DNA from: Termitomyces sp. T153
Taxonomy: Eukaryota > Basidiomycota > Agaricomycetes > Agaricales > Lyophyllaceae
Reading direction: 5' to 3'
NCBI GenBank assembly: GCA_018296165.2
Contig: JACKQL020000003.1
Span: 248,001-312,000 of the forward strand
DNA length: 64,000 nucleotides
Every line of letters starts with the position of its first letter. Positions within the stretch are counted from its first letter, which is position 1. The notes beneath the pieces were generated by a model, which made no database searches, was not told the origin of the DNA, and saw nothing but the letters and a program-made list of their open reading frames with translations. Shown one piece after another: positions 1 to 10,955 of the stretch. The position numbers and the translations under genes were made by a program.

Positions 1-912
1 GGGAGAAATGCCATCCGAAGACACCAACCGACAACACATGTCTTGCCCAGGTCTTTCGCGACGTGACCGCGCCATATACTCGCCGCACAAAAATCTGCGA
101 GGAGAGTTCTAATACCAAACATTACACTACACATTACACTACAACGCACAACATTACTTACTACCGGAGTAGAGTAGTCACTCTACCCCCGCCTCTTAGC
201 CCTGTATTGTGGCTTGCCGGCGGTATAAACAGAGCTCATTCATTCATTCATTCTTTACGGCCTCCTTCCCAATTTGGGCCCCTTCCCGTGGGAAGGGGTT
301 GGCCGATAATGCGATCCCGGATTGCGCTCGAAAGTCTTCTTCTTCATCGCCGTCGAGCAGTAAAGGCTTCCTATGATGGTGCGGCAGGAAATTAGAATCT
401 GAGTTCCAATCTTCCCAGCAAATCCGCTCCAACCCTACTTTGGTATGAAGGGCCCATTTGTAATCTGTAGTATACGTTACGCCTTGGTTTATGGGTAGAA
501 TCTGTTACGAGTCGAGTAATGACATGGTTATTATGGTTATTAGTAACCTTCATAGAGGTGGTTGGTTATGATACTTTCCAATTGAGTGAGATTTAAGAGC
601 TTCAAGAAATGGATGAGAAGAATAAGTGTATTGATATTATGCAGCTACTTGAATTTCTAAGATGAACATGAAATCAAAGTCATGAAAAGGATCGTAAGAA
701 CCAGATATTATAGATATGTCAAAAGGGGAAGGCGTATGCGTAAGAACCCAATTGAATCCTAGTCAAGTTGAACCACTGTATCGAGAGTTCCAAGAGGACA
801 GGTATCATCACGAAGATTGTGTTGTTCTCGGGCAGTTCTGGTTTCCTCTAGCTTCGTCACCCACCTACTTGAACGAACACAGAATCGCAGGTCATGCAAC
901 GTTGACGCTGTC
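1..912. other. Intergenic region, no supported gene
   Basis: This is the downstream flank of the minus-strand gene that ends at 913. It contains short direct repeats (ACATTACACTAC-like around 120-145 and CATT repeats around 238-254) and AT-rich sequence from about 440 to 720. I see no conserved protein and no splice pattern that would make a gene. The window edge may cut through a neighbouring gene's untranslated region. Confidence 0.5.
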
Positions 913-3438
913 TCATCTCCCCTTCTTCTCCCCATCAAAAAAGGCAACCAACTGCCCAACAGGCAACTTCTTCCCAGACTTGACACCCGCCCCAAGCCCA
1001 AGCCCACTAATCCCTTCTCTCCCCCTCTCCTTCTCTTTCTCCCGCTCCTGCCTCCTCAACACAAGGGGATCCACGAACTTCCCCGTCGGGAAACTCTGTT
1101 CCGGCCCGGGTGTAAGCCGCTCAGTAGACCGGGAGCGCATCTTCGGCCGCAAAGGCGTAATGGGCGCTTGAAGTGCCTGAACACTTGCGAAGCCATAAGC
1201 AGATTGGGCACGGAGGCGGCGTTTAGTTGCGGGCGAAGGGCTGGATGACGAGGAAGTAGGTGCAAGGCCAGGTGTAGGTCCAGGTGTCGAGATGGAAGCA
1301 GAGGTTGGAGAGGACTTGTAATCCCCGTTCATAGATTTAGCGAACTTTGCTAAGGTCAATTTCGCAATCGTATTATATTCCTCACCTTCCTCATCCCTTC
1401 TGTCATGAGGAGTCGGGGAGGTAGGGATTGCGAGGCGAGGAGACGGCCGGCCTTGAGAATCAGGCGGTGAAACGATAGGTTCGCCAAGGGCGACAGTGTA
1501 CCGTTTTCGCGGGGTCGGGCTGACACTTGCAGGGCGGGGTAGAGGGCGTCTCGGGGCGGGAAGACCATGCGCTTGTGCTTGTGCTTGTGCTTGAGATTGT
1601 ACTGGAGTGGTCGGCGTTGCGGTCGCCGTCGGAGCTGTGGCGATGTTTGCCTTTGGACTCTCAGGCACCTGCTGCTGTTGCGGCGATGTTGCGCGCGCGC
1701 TGGATCGGAGAGACGAGTTAGAATCAGTCTGGAGAATCCCCAGTCCCTGTCCAAGGCCGGGAAGACTCAGCGGGAGAATACGCGTAGAAGACGCGAGGGA
1801 GACTGGAGGTGAGTGTGGTGGCGACGCGAACGGGCCCTGTAGAGGTGTCGTAGAATCCGGCGGGGTGGCATAATCGCCTGTGGGGTAAGGCAAACGCGTG
1901 CCAGGAGTTTTTAATGATGCCATGGGCGGGCTGGTAGATTCCCGTGCGGTAATAGAGAGGCGTCTGTGTAGCGGCGTCGTTGCTGCAACGGGCATAGAAA
2001 CAAGAGGGGGTGGCGAAGAGGGCGAGGCAGGTCTGTCTTGAACGATGTGGGTGGAGGTAGTCTGGGGTGTCAGGGACATCGGTGCAGGCTGGCGAGATGG
2101 GCCAGAAGACAGATGTGGCGGTGAGGTAACGAATTTCGCCATTTCGCGACCGAGGATGCCAACGCGGCTTTGGAGTTCGGCAAGCCCATCTTTCAGGTCT
2201 TGAATTTCGTCCGTGATCTCAGAGGGCGCGGAGGAAGGAGCATGAGTTGATGCTTTGTCTACCTCGGCTTGTTCTTTCTCCTTTTCTTTGTCCACGAGCC
2301 ATCGTTCGACATCACTCATTCGATCCTCCAGGGCACGTACGTGACCGACTGTCCATTTTTCGAGTTTCTCGAAGCGTTTAGCGATGGTCAACAGTGTCCC
2401 GGGCATGTCAAGGGTGCCTTGAGCGTTAAACTGCGCGTAAAGAGGCGGCGATTCCCTTGTGGGGGAGAAAGAGACAGGATCCACAGAGCGCATCGATGAC
2501 GGAGTGAGATTGGGAGCCATATTCGACAAACTGGGGCGTGAAGGTGTAGGTGAGGACGGCGATGGAGGCACGGGTTTTCGACGTGGTGGTGGCGGCGGTA
2601 AATCCAGATTCTGCGCCGCTTCTTTGGTAGCCAACTCATTCCTCTCATTATCCTTTTCTTTCTCTTTACCCTTGTTTTTTTTGTCCTTGTCCTTGTCGCG
2701 CGCCTTGGCCTCAAGAATGACCTGCTGAGCAGGGGTAGGCAAGTCCTTATCCTTTGTCGGCGTAAGCTTGTTCTTCGCTGCAGACCACCAGTTACTTTTC
2801 TGCGAACCAGATGGAGAAGGAGTCATTGATTCAGTGCGTGATGGCGGAGGCGGGAGGCTCCGTGCATTGCTCATCATCTCCAAAACGCGTTCTTCGACCA
2901 ACTTCCTCTCCTCTGCCTCCCTAGTCAAGATTCGTTCGGCTTCTCGCCTACTCCTTTCCCTTTCGCGCTCTGCTTCGGCCTCCAACTCGGCATCTGTAGG
3001 CATAACTCCGGGCGATCGAGGTGTCATTGTCCCGAGAAAGGTGCCTACTCGTTGTGTGATACTAGCAGCAAGTTGAGAGACAGAAGACGACGGAGACGGA
3101 GACCTTTCCTTCCACTTTGCTTGATCATCAAGATTGTCGTCTTCATCGTCGGAAAAACTTTCATCTGGGTCGATCCCAGTAAACGTGTCTGGTATGAACT
3201 CGTTACGAAGTGGTGATGGTGGCCGACCTTGTGGTTTGGGCACATCGGGCTGTCAATTTACTGAGAATTTGTTCATATTCATAGTCCGCAAAAAAAGTTC
3301 ACGAACTGCCTTCAGAGAAGCTTTCGATGCTGGTGAAGTCATTCGCCTCTGTTGTTTGGGCGTCGAGCTACCAACTAAAGGCTGAGGATTGCTCTGGCTG
3401 AGCGACATCGTCGAGCGGTGCGACGAGGTCTGCAGCAT
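913..3438 (-). CDS. Large Ser/Pro-rich, low-complexity protein with coiled-coil segments, function unknown
   Basis: I propose two exons: 3438-3307 and 3249-913. They are joined across a 57-nt intron (3306-3250; donor GTTCGT, acceptor GACAG) that removes an in-frame TGA, giving about 822 residues. The first Met after an upstream in-frame TAA was taken as start. The product begins with a short basic Ser-rich segment, then an acidic patch (DESFSDDEDD). A charged Arg/Glu helix (EAERERERSRREAERIL) follows. Next come Lys/Asp-rich and Pro-rich stretches, a heptad-like region (TIAKRFEKLEKWTVGHVRALEDRM), a Ser/Pro/Thr-rich linker with a short (QA)n run, and a Lys-rich tail. I see no enzymatic domain or membrane segment. 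Low complexity suggests a cytoplasmic or cytoskeletal scaffold, but that is a guess. Coding potential is strong because the frame stays open for 2.3 kb. Confidence 0.75.
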
Positions 3439-4329
3439 TGCTACCGCCGGGCGTCTTGCTGGGCCGCTTCCTCGGTTCGTGGGTTACAGTTATGAAAGTA
3501 AGAACGAATAAGGTCACGGGACTGCCTCAACGCTTGACACGCGTCGGAGTTTGTGTTAACGCATTTCTCGAGGCTTATTAATTACTACGTAACTTCCGCG
3601 TAGCATCCACTGGGCGTCTCTCGCATTTTTAGTGAAGCCTTATCATCGACACCGTTGATTATGTGATTATTTCCTGCTCCAGGCAACATCGAATGCTTTG
3701 CAAATTTCTCGCCCTTCTCGCTAAATGACCTTCGTGACATTTTTTGAATCTTCGTAGCCTTATATATTCGGTGACTGCCAGACCTTCCCTACTTATTACC
3801 TGCGTGCCGTGCACTATATGGAAAATCCCATTACCCGTTGAGTTAATCTCTTCTCCCTGCCCGGTAAGTATTCCTTATTCCTCAGCCTGTCTTACTCGCG
3901 TGGCAAACGTCTTAACATCTTTGAACTTCCACAGGAACCTTCATGGCGAACGACGAGGTCATAATATACTATCGAGTAGCATGGCACAGTTCGAGTGAGA
4001 TATTGACATTTTTGCCATGGTTCAATGGATCCAACGTTAAGGACAGTCAATACTCATGTAGGAGAGGGGTTTGATGCAACTTGTAGTGCAAGCGAAACAC
4101 TCACAGCCTCGTGCATCATGTCTTATGCACAGAGTTATATCGCCGACTGGATGATAATACTTGCTCGCATTCTGTTGAATCACGATAAAACTTGAGAACC
4201 ACCAAGAATCCCTTCCTCTTCACTTGTGAGTAAACATTGCACTTTATCCATCTGTCCGGAATGAAATGGATACAAAAAAATTTGAAGAATGACTGTGAGT
4301 CGCTCGCCGTTTGCAGTCTCCTATCATCA
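3439..4329. other. Intergenic region with a possible short gene relic
   Basis: No complete gene is visible. Around 3744-4000 on the plus strand an open stretch (IWKIPLPVELIS, faintly like the start of an F-box) runs into a plausible intron (GTAAGTATTCC... to ...TTCCACAG, about 3864-3934) and then a short open exon that soon stops. This may belong to the decayed F-box/LRR sequence just downstream. Confidence 0.3.
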
Positions 4330-5225
4330 CAGTGGTAAAACTACTGTTCGACAACTTCGTTGCCTTCACCCATCTCAGACGTTGGGAACAAGCTGCCGAT
4401 CCCCAGCAGTTTTGGGAGCTCCTTGAAGCACCCTACTCACGTCTTGGGTTGTCCATTCATTGGTTTCTAGATTGTTGGACCCGATAGCTTCGCATATATG
4501 CACGAGTCGGGCAGATTGTTTTCGGAGGATTACGTTGCCCTTTCATTCCTATTGGAGGCTATCGTTCCTCGCTTGCCTTATGTCCGTGAACTACAACTAT
4601 TATCAATTGACATGGAACATAGTTTCACAAGATACAAAGGCTCTATTGGGGTCCTTTCGTAAAGTCGTCTCTCTGAGCTGGTTCAGTATCTGTTTGGATT
4701 GCTGATGTCGTTTTCGAGTAACTTTCACGGACTCAAGGTATTTCACGTGGAGCACTTAGAGTGCAAAACATGTTCCAGACTGAACAGTTTCAGTTGTTCT
4801 CAGCAATTCCCGTCGGTCCCTATTCTTGCAGGCCCTCAGAATACTTGTACAAAGAATACTTGTACAAAATACAACTATTGCTGGCGTTATCCTCCGAGAT
4901 CATTCTTGAGCAACATATCACTAGACTCAAGTTCAAGGTGCGCGAGCAGGGCATGTTGGTTCCCGTTGTGTCAGAGCTATTCTACTCTTAGATTGCACAT
5001 CAGGCTCTCGACTTCGCTATGACAGTCAACGCCGCAAACTCGAACGAAACTTCCTACACCGTTGAGCTGTATCCTAGCGTCGCGGCCGTTGGCGCGATAT
5101 ATGACCATTCAGAGGGCATGTATGCGGATTTCCTTGCTGAGGGTGAGCCAACTTATGCGGAGGAGGCGTGGCTCTTGTGGAATCAGCCGTTGAGTGGCGG
5201 GGAGGAGGAGAATAAGACGATTTAA
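4330..5225 (+). pseudogene. Decayed F-box/LRR-type gene
   Basis: Short open segments in different plus-strand frames read like the leucine-rich part of an Agaricomycete F-box protein. Examples are FVAFTHLRRWEQAADPQQF near 4350-4400, then SFLLEAIVPRLPYVRELQLL near 4540-4600, and an acidic tail (YADFLAEGEPTYAEEAW) at 5019-5225. The segments are separated by stops and frame changes that I could not repair with introns. I therefore call it a relic. It lies beside two better preserved F-box-type genes on the opposite strand, as expected for a recently expanding and decaying family. A heavily spliced functional gene cannot be excluded. Confidence 0.35.
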
Positions 5226-5554
5226 GCGTCTGGGACGGCGAGTGCGAGGGGGTTGCAGGTTATGAGTTTGGCGGGGAACAAGGGAAATGGGGCGAGGGAA
5301 AGGAGTGGCGTTGGGTGAGGTTGCAAGCTGCATTTGCACTTTGATTTGACTGGATTTGTCTACTGAAGGGTAGTTGCTGGGTTTTGCGCTCGTTGGATAT
5401 TTCGTCCCAGTTGTTAGAAGCAGAAAGACGTACATAGACTCTACGTAGAATATGGGCTCTCGTTACGACATCGTCTGTGCCAGAAGTACAGGGAGACCAC
5501 AATACTATACAAAGTTTAGACTACCACAGTCGCATTGAAAGTATTCGATTATAA
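5226..5554. other. Intergenic gap
   Basis: Gap of about 330 bases between the decayed plus-strand F-box relic and the 3' end of the minus-strand F-box gene. Only short overlapping frames without recognisable protein are present. Confidence 0.5.
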
Positions 5555-6880
5555 CTAATCTAGTATATTCATGAGTGTGAGGCCTTGAGCAGCCAGCTCG
5601 CCCAGAACAGCCCTGTCACGGTGGTAGCTATGGAGTGGCAAAGTAACTAGATCTCCTTTGACCATTCTCCTCGCGTATACCATCTGATGTATATCGACAA
5701 AAACCAGACAAGCAGGAGAATTTCCCTTCCCTCGAGTGTTCCATCGTGAGGTAATCATCTCGGACACGATACCATCCGTCGTGTAAGACCTGGCAGAGAG
5801 CTCCACTAGATCAGGTAAGTACTGATTACCGGTTTCTCCGTCAGCTTTCCAAGTAAGATTGCGAAAGAATCTGTCTGTTGTGGCAGGCTCGATATGGAGC
5901 GAGCGAAGGGTTTGACAACATGCGGATTGGAGATATTCCAGAGCATTCCACTCAGATATCGTATGCATAGGGCTCTCATCCGCGGAAAGACAGAGATGGA
6001 AAAGATTGCATGATGAACGAGTGCCCAGTCGTTCAAGTGCCTTGTCATCCCTTGTTGGGGTCATGTCAAGCGAGCGCAAAGAGGGCAGAACAAGTTGATC
6101 AAGTAACTGCCCCGTGTCTCCTTTCAGATATAATTTACTAAGGTGTGGCAGATCAACAACGGGAAGGGTGGTATCATGAATGGACTTCATCAAGTAAAGT
6201 ATGACGATTTCCTCAATCATTGGACAGCGAGCCATTAACAGAAGACATTGACGAGTATCCAAACATTCACGTATGACAAAGCGTCTGAGGTAAGGCCAAG
6301 GAATGTTCGAGATATTTCTGGGAATGTAACCTGACCAAATGATTTCTGAAAGGCTACTGAGTGATGCGAGTACTGGAGTGAGGTTGTCAATCCGCTGTTT
6401 GACCTCCGTCGACTTGGTGTAATTTTGAAGCTCGAGTTTCTCCAATAGAGGTACCATTTCGGTACGCAATGTCAAAAGCCTATAGATTGCTTCTGAGCCT
6501 ATATCGACTTGAACATCACCCCAATGATGCATATGTGAACAATACAAATCAAGCGCCGGATCCGACTTTGGCAAGGTGTCGAAACAATTGAATGTCAAAG
6601 GGTAATTTTGGGAACGCTCCAACCAGAGTCGGTAGAGTGCGATCTTTCCGGGAGTTGATTTGAAATCAGGACTCAATGTCGACCAAAGAATCGGCAAAGA
6701 TATTGCAACATTTCTCCAATACTGGCACACCTGACAGAAGAGCAGAGGTGGTGCCAGTCTATTTATTGGATAAAACCGGGCAATTTCTCTTGGTCGAAGA
6801 CAAGAAACAAAGACCTGGCCAAGTAGTTCAGGGGGTAGCTCGAGAGCTAAGCATTTTTTGTTTGCAGGCGAGAATGTCAA
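5555..6880 (-). CDS. F-box protein with leucine-rich repeats
   Basis: This is a single uninterrupted 441-codon frame. Residues about 13-30 form an F-box (LPPELLGQVFVSCL), followed at about 48-72 by the second half (CQVCQYWRNVAISLPILWS). This is the arrangement typical of Agaricomycete F-box-like proteins. The rest is rich in spaced Leu/Ile (LEKLELQNY, LSSLSEIIWSGY, LPHLSKLYLKGD, LPSLRSLDMTP), consistent with irregular leucine-rich repeats that select a substrate. In the known family the F-box binds Skp1 in an SCF ubiquitin ligase; the target here is unknown. The C-terminus (DRAVLGELAAQGLTLM) matches the usual family end, so length looks complete. No upstream intron is needed. Confidence 0.88.
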   Translation of the reverse strand: MTFSPANKKCLALELPPELLGQVFVSCLRPREIARFYPINRLAPPLLFCQVCQYWRNVAISLPILWSTLSPDFKSTPGKIALYRLWLERSQNYPLTFNCFDTLPKSDPALDLYCSHMHHWGDVQVDIGSEAIYRLLTLRTEMVPLLEKLELQNYTKSTEVKQRIDNLTPVLASLSSLSEIIWSGYIPRNISNIPWPYLRRFVIRECLDTRQCLLLMARCPMIEEIVILYLMKSIHDTTLPVVDLPHLSKLYLKGDTGQLLDQLVLPSLRSLDMTPTRDDKALERLGTRSSCNLFHLCLSADESPMHTISEWNALEYLQSACCQTLRSLHIEPATTDRFFRNLTWKADGETGNQYLPDLVELSARSYTTDGIVSEMITSRWNTRGKGNSPACLVFVDIHQMVYARRMVKGDLVTLPLHSYHRDRAVLGELAAQGLTLMNILD

Positions 6881-7387
6881 CGAAAATTCATCACATATAC
6901 GCTAAAAATACGGATTGAGCTCATAGAAACGGGAAAATCTTAGGTGTAAGAATCACCTTGTCCACCATTTCGTCGTTTCAATCTCAACACTACCTTGAAA
7001 GAGGATTAAGGTGCTAGAAAAGCAGGTCAGAAGGGAGACCTATAAGGGAAACACTGAAAACCAAGGAATGCTACAAGATAACAAAGCAACGGAAAGGAGG
7101 AGAGACAATCTGAGCAAGAGAGTTGACGGATTCAATATGTGCTAACAACGAGCTGAGGCTTGAGGAACGTAAATATGAGGATTGGACCAATTGTTCTGCA
7201 TTGACCAAGGTCGATATACCAGTTGTCACCATTTCGATCTCTGACTGTCATTTACACAATAGAGTTTCCTTGGGTGCCACGATAAGTAATAATTGTTGGT
7301 CGTTAGGACTGACGATAAGTCAAACCTCGAATAAATACACATTGCAACTTAGACAAACTCAGGTAATTATTATAATATTATGGAATC
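6881..7387. other. Intergenic region between two minus-strand F-box-type genes
   Basis: About 500 bases of AT-rich sequence serving as upstream region for the F-box gene at 5555-6880 and downstream region for the gene at 7388-9025. I see no conserved ORF. Confidence 0.5.
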
Positions 7388-9025
7388 TTACAATAGGATC
7401 GTTTTGTATAGATGGATAAATATAGCACAACTGAAAAACGGGATCTGATTGCAGAAACTAGTCGAGTGTGATGCAGAACTGGCGCCCCTCCGTGATCGTA
7501 AAGTTATGTCTGCGAACGAACTCTGCGAGTCCCAATCTATCGATGGGATGAAGGGATTGACCTCCGCTAGCACCAAAGAGTAGTGCAGGTTGAAGGTTCG
7601 GTGGTCTTGCGCAGACACGTTGCGCACTTTTACCATAGATATCAATTGGCCATCAGGAGCACAACAGGGAGTGATCTCGAGTTTCGACAGACTTGGGCAC
7701 AAGGGTGCATTTCCATTGAATTGGGAAAGCGTTTTCAATGTCATTTCCGTGATAACCCTCCCACTGGAGCGAAATCCTGTAAAACCGCTATTGCGAACGA
7801 CCAGAGTTTGAAGGTTCTGGGACATCTTCAGCTTCAAGCATTGGACCAGTTGAACTTCGTCTGGAAACAAGTTCACCAGGAAAAGCGTGTTCAGATAGCA
7901 CTCAGATTTTTTCACGAATAGATCAATTCCTATATCTGCACTGATAGGTATGAGATTCCTACTTTCTTGACTGTTCCATTCAAGGTGAAAGGTCCACAGA
8001 TTAGGCGCCGTAAACTTGTCCAGTATAAGTTTGGATTCGACACTCGTAACGATCGAGAGGCTGATTAGATTTTCAGCCGCTACTCGGCTGGAAAAGTCGA
8101 CAGCGTGTGTGACATCGTCTTCGTTTATCATGACGGAGAGCATTTCCAAATCGGAACAAAAGAGGAGAATGCTCAGGAGCCTTTGCATGCTAATAGGATT
8201 CTCTATCTTGAGATTGTTGGCCAAGTGCAGAACTTGCGGGATTTCGTAAGTGATTCCTTGTGCTGGTGATCCAAGTGGAAGTGACGTTGAATTGCCAGCG
8301 ACAGGAGAAGATTCTTCTGGACCGAGGTGATTCGCTTGGGGAGGAGCCATCGAAGCCGAATCGGCTTGATTGTTGGAAACAGGACTATTTACTGGCGTTG
8401 AATTCACTGGTGGCAGAGGTATCGTTCCAGAGAAATGGCGATGTCCTTGGTGCATCGAGATACCCAGTGCTCCGGGAGCATCAAGGCGTCCAAACGGAGA
8501 ATGGGGAAAGTTTCCCGCACCTGGAAGGGAAAGGCGCGACGCAGAACTATTTCCTGGCGTTGGAGTGACCGGGGGCAGAGGTATGGTCCTATACAAATTG
8601 GGACGTTCTGCTTGATTATGTTGTTGTTCACCATGCATTAAAATACCTAGTGCTCCGGGAGGATCAAGGCATCCAATAGTGGGGAGGTTTTCCGAGGTGG
8701 CTGGGAGGGAAAGAGGCGAGAATGGCGCAGATGGAAGCGCGGTAAAGAATTGTGCATCGTGATGTCGTCTAGTGGATGTTGGAGGCTGTTCGTTATACGC
8801 AGTATGGTATCGTTCATCAAAAGTCGTCGAGGGACGTCCGTGAGAAGTTATTGAGGTTCGATCCTGAGAGGGATATCGAGAAAGTTCGCTATCACGATTG
8901 CCGTAAGTGTGGCGGTAGTGATGACCACGACGCTCTCGATGTCTGTCCCAGTGGTCGTGGTCGGTATCACTAGTCCTCCTCGCTCGAGGACGAACTAGGT
9001 TCAGTAAGCGTCTGAAGAAACCCAT
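7388..9025 (-). CDS. LRR protein of F-box family type with basic N-terminus, internal duplication and a C-terminal frame break
   Basis: The frame is open for 545 codons. It starts MGFFRRLLNLVRPR with a His/Arg-rich segment (residues 15-95). Next comes an approximately 60-residue Pro-rich unit present twice (about 103-160 and 163-213, each with a PGALGI core and a TIPLPPV motif). A leucine-rich region of F-box-protein type spans about 262-500. The usual family C-terminus is not in this frame. From about 7640 the next frame reads (HPIDRLGLAEFVRRHNFTIT) to a TAG at 7458-7460, matching the end of the F-box protein next door. The switch lies at an A run near 7637-7642 and fits loss of one base. 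No GT-AG intron explains it. It may be a real truncation or an assembly indel. No N-terminal F-box was found. Confidence 0.7.
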   Translation of the reverse strand: MGFFRRLLNLVRPRARRTSDTDHDHWDRHRERRGHHYRHTYGNRDSELSRYPSQDRTSITSHGRPSTTFDERYHTAYNEQPPTSTRRHHDAQFFTALPSAPFSPLSLPATSENLPTIGCLDPPGALGILMHGEQQHNQAERPNLYRTIPLPPVTPTPGNSSASRLSLPGAGNFPHSPFGRLDAPGALGISMHQGHRHFSGTIPLPPVNSTPVNSPVSNNQADSASMAPPQANHLGPEESSPVAGNSTSLPLGSPAQGITYEIPQVLHLANNLKIENPISMQRLLSILLFCSDLEMLSVMINEDDVTHAVDFSSRVAAENLISLSIVTSVESKLILDKFTAPNLWTFHLEWNSQESRNLIPISADIGIDLFVKKSECYLNTLFLVNLFPDEVQLVQCLKLKMSQNLQTLVVRNSGFTGFRSSGRVITEMTLKTLSQFNGNAPLCPSLSKLEITPCCAPDGQLISMVKVRNVSAQDHRTFNLHYSLVLAEVNPFIPSIDWDSQSSFADITLRSRRGASSASHSTSFCNQIPFFSCAIFIHLYKTILL

Positions 9026-9604
9026 AGTTTATAATGTGACAATAAGCCTACAACATGCATAGGATTCGAGGAAAGCTACGCATACCGTGAATTTAGTCAA
9101 ATCTCGCAGTATGCTTGGTTGTTAGTACCCTCTTTCCTCTTTCCAGTTCCTTAAGTACGTCAGTGGACAAAGGCTGCCAAAGAAAAATAAGGAAAACGAA
9201 GTACAAGAAAAATTGAAAAGCAATAACCCATTTTCATGGCCACCTTGTTAAACCGAAAACAAGGTAGGTAGACCGATGCATTGTACGCTTGTGCTTGTCG
9301 GGGATACGGTACAAGCACAAGTAACTTGGAGAATGAGCCGTGCTGGTCTAGGGTTATGTGACGCAGTATCTACACTGTAGTCGAGCTGTCTTAACGTCAA
9401 AAATTCAAAGTGGGACAGCAGTCTATGTGTTTCTTTAAAGTATACTCGAGTCGATGTGGGCGCGTATGCCTAAAAAGGGCGAATGGGCGCGAGATGGTGT
9501 GCGTTGTCAGCGATTTGTATGTTCCGCCAACCATTCCACTCTCCGGGTTATCTCTTTTCTACTCCCGTTGGCATCTTTCTTTTTTCAAGTACTCCTTTAC
9601 TTTA
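9026..9604. other. Intergenic region upstream of the copia insertion
   Basis: This is the upstream flank of the minus-strand gene starting at 9025. It has pyrimidine-rich promoter-like sequence near 9540-9600 and the inverted repeat listed separately. The CTTTA at 9600-9604 is the left target-site duplication of the copia element. The pyrimidine-rich end could be the original 5' untranslated region of the kinase gene whose remnants lie at 16.38 kb. Confidence 0.45.
9288..9321. repeat. Perfect 11-bp inverted repeat
   Basis: CTTGTGCTTGT at 9288-9298 and its exact reverse complement ACAAGCACAAG at 9311-9321, separated by 12 bases. It could fold into a hairpin or be a bipartite protein site in the upstream region of the gene starting at 9025. 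No function is evident. Confidence 0.6.
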
Positions 9605-10955
9605 TGTTAGAATCGGACGTGACGATGTGACGAGGTAATGGGATGCCACGAACCGAGGCCAGGGCCACTGTGGCACACAGTGGCCACGGGCCATCCTTTG
9701 TCTACACTTACTATATATACAAGGACCACTCATAGAGTACCCTCAGTTACTTTACACGTTCTGAGGGTATGACATTTATATCTTACACACACGGACACTG
9801 TCACGACCCGCTCCCTAGCTCCCTAGACACTGCTCCCAACCCCTCCCGATTTCCCGTCTAACTCCCCTGAACCCCACCCACACTTTCGCGCCCACACTGG
9901 ATGACTCCGACGCTTCTCCGGCAAACCCCGACGGCAACTCCCTCTCCATAGCCATCAACACCCCCCTGAAACCTTCCCCCACCATTCCTGGCCACGTCAT
10001 ACGTCCCCGACCCCCTACCCTAGTTTACCCGACCCATCCCAGAGTGTCACAACATCCCCGGAGTGGCCGCGCCCCCAACTGATCCCATCAGAATACCACC
10101 GCGGCCCGACCTTGGATTGTACCTGACACCCGTCGACTCCGCACAGCTCCGTCGAGCCCCCGCCACCATATCCACCACCCTCGGAGGTACCCAGTAGTTG
10201 GTATATAAGTCATAGAATAACTCCTCGAACTTTAGTCTTGATATTACATTTACTGGTTTCCTATGTTTCATCTCTCGTCTCATCTCTATTTCTGTTTTTA
10301 GGTTTCAAATCTATCTTTTTCCCATTCTCGTCTCGTCTCCGTCTTGTCTTGACTGTACATATTTCCTTTGTTCCTCTAAGGTTCCCTTGCTCCCTACGTC
10401 AGTACAAACTCCATGCATGCGCCACGACCCAAACATTCTTACAACAACTCCGAACCTCGCTACCTGCTCAGCCCCAGAACCCATCAAGCCCTGGTAATCC
10501 CCTATCCAGCTCCGACCCCGCCCCCATCACCCAAGAAGCCTCCGCCTACTCCACAATCTATTTGTGCGCCCACTAACTAGCCCTGACACCCGCCCTGGGT
10601 CGACAACCAGTACCTTCGGTCTTAGACTCCTCTGGACCATTCAGGACTTACTCGGGCCGCTCTCCCTAGGGATCCCCTTGCAAGCTTTCCCCACCTCCGC
10701 TCCAACTCCGGACGTCTGGTTATAAGCGCAGGACATCACGTCCGCCTAGTAAGGACTCGCCAGTGTACTGAGCCCCCGTCGTCAGCGGAACCTGACAGAC
10801 ACTACTAACATACTGTACCTAGAGTAAGACTTACGTGTCTATTCATAGGTACAGACAATACAGTTACTTTACACATTCTGAGGATTAAGACTTATGTGTC
10901 TATTCATAGGTGTTGTCACACCTGTTACTTGCTGCTGCCTGTTAGGATTCCAACA
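9605..10955 (+). repeat. 5' LTR of the copia element, split by a nested solo LTR
   Basis: TGTTAGAATC...GATTCCAACA. It is interrupted after GGACAC at 9798 by the solo gypsy-type LTR (9799-10797) and resumes at the duplicated GACAC. Removing 999 bp plus one 5-bp duplication restores a 347-bp LTR that aligns with the 3' LTR. A TATATATA-type box lies near 9711. Confidence 0.93.
9799..10797 (+). mobile_element. Solo LTR of a gypsy-type family inside the copia 5' LTR
   Basis: It starts TGTCACGACCCG and ends GGAACCTGACA (5-bp inverted ends TGTCA/TGACA), with GACAC duplicated on both sides (9794-9798 and 10798-10802). The uninterrupted copia 3' LTR shows the empty site with a single GACAC. The 999-bp length, TATATAAG near 10201 and lack of coding capacity fit a solo LTR left after LTR-LTR recombination. 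The same family is present in opposite orientation at 48244-49561. Confidence 0.92.

Noticed and set aside
63..395. Open frame of 110 codons near the left edge
   Set aside because: Low-complexity Thr/Tyr/His composition from short repeats and no conserved motif; likely noncoding flank.
817..3076. Plus-strand frames opposite the large Ser/Pro-rich gene
   Set aside because: They are antisense shadows of the 2.3-kb minus-strand frame, with Arg/Cys-rich composition expected for antisense of Pro/Ser codons.
4845..4872. GAATACTTGTACAAA repeated twice, possible site or start of a repeat array
   Set aside because: Only two units; too little to call anything but a small duplication inside the F-box relic.
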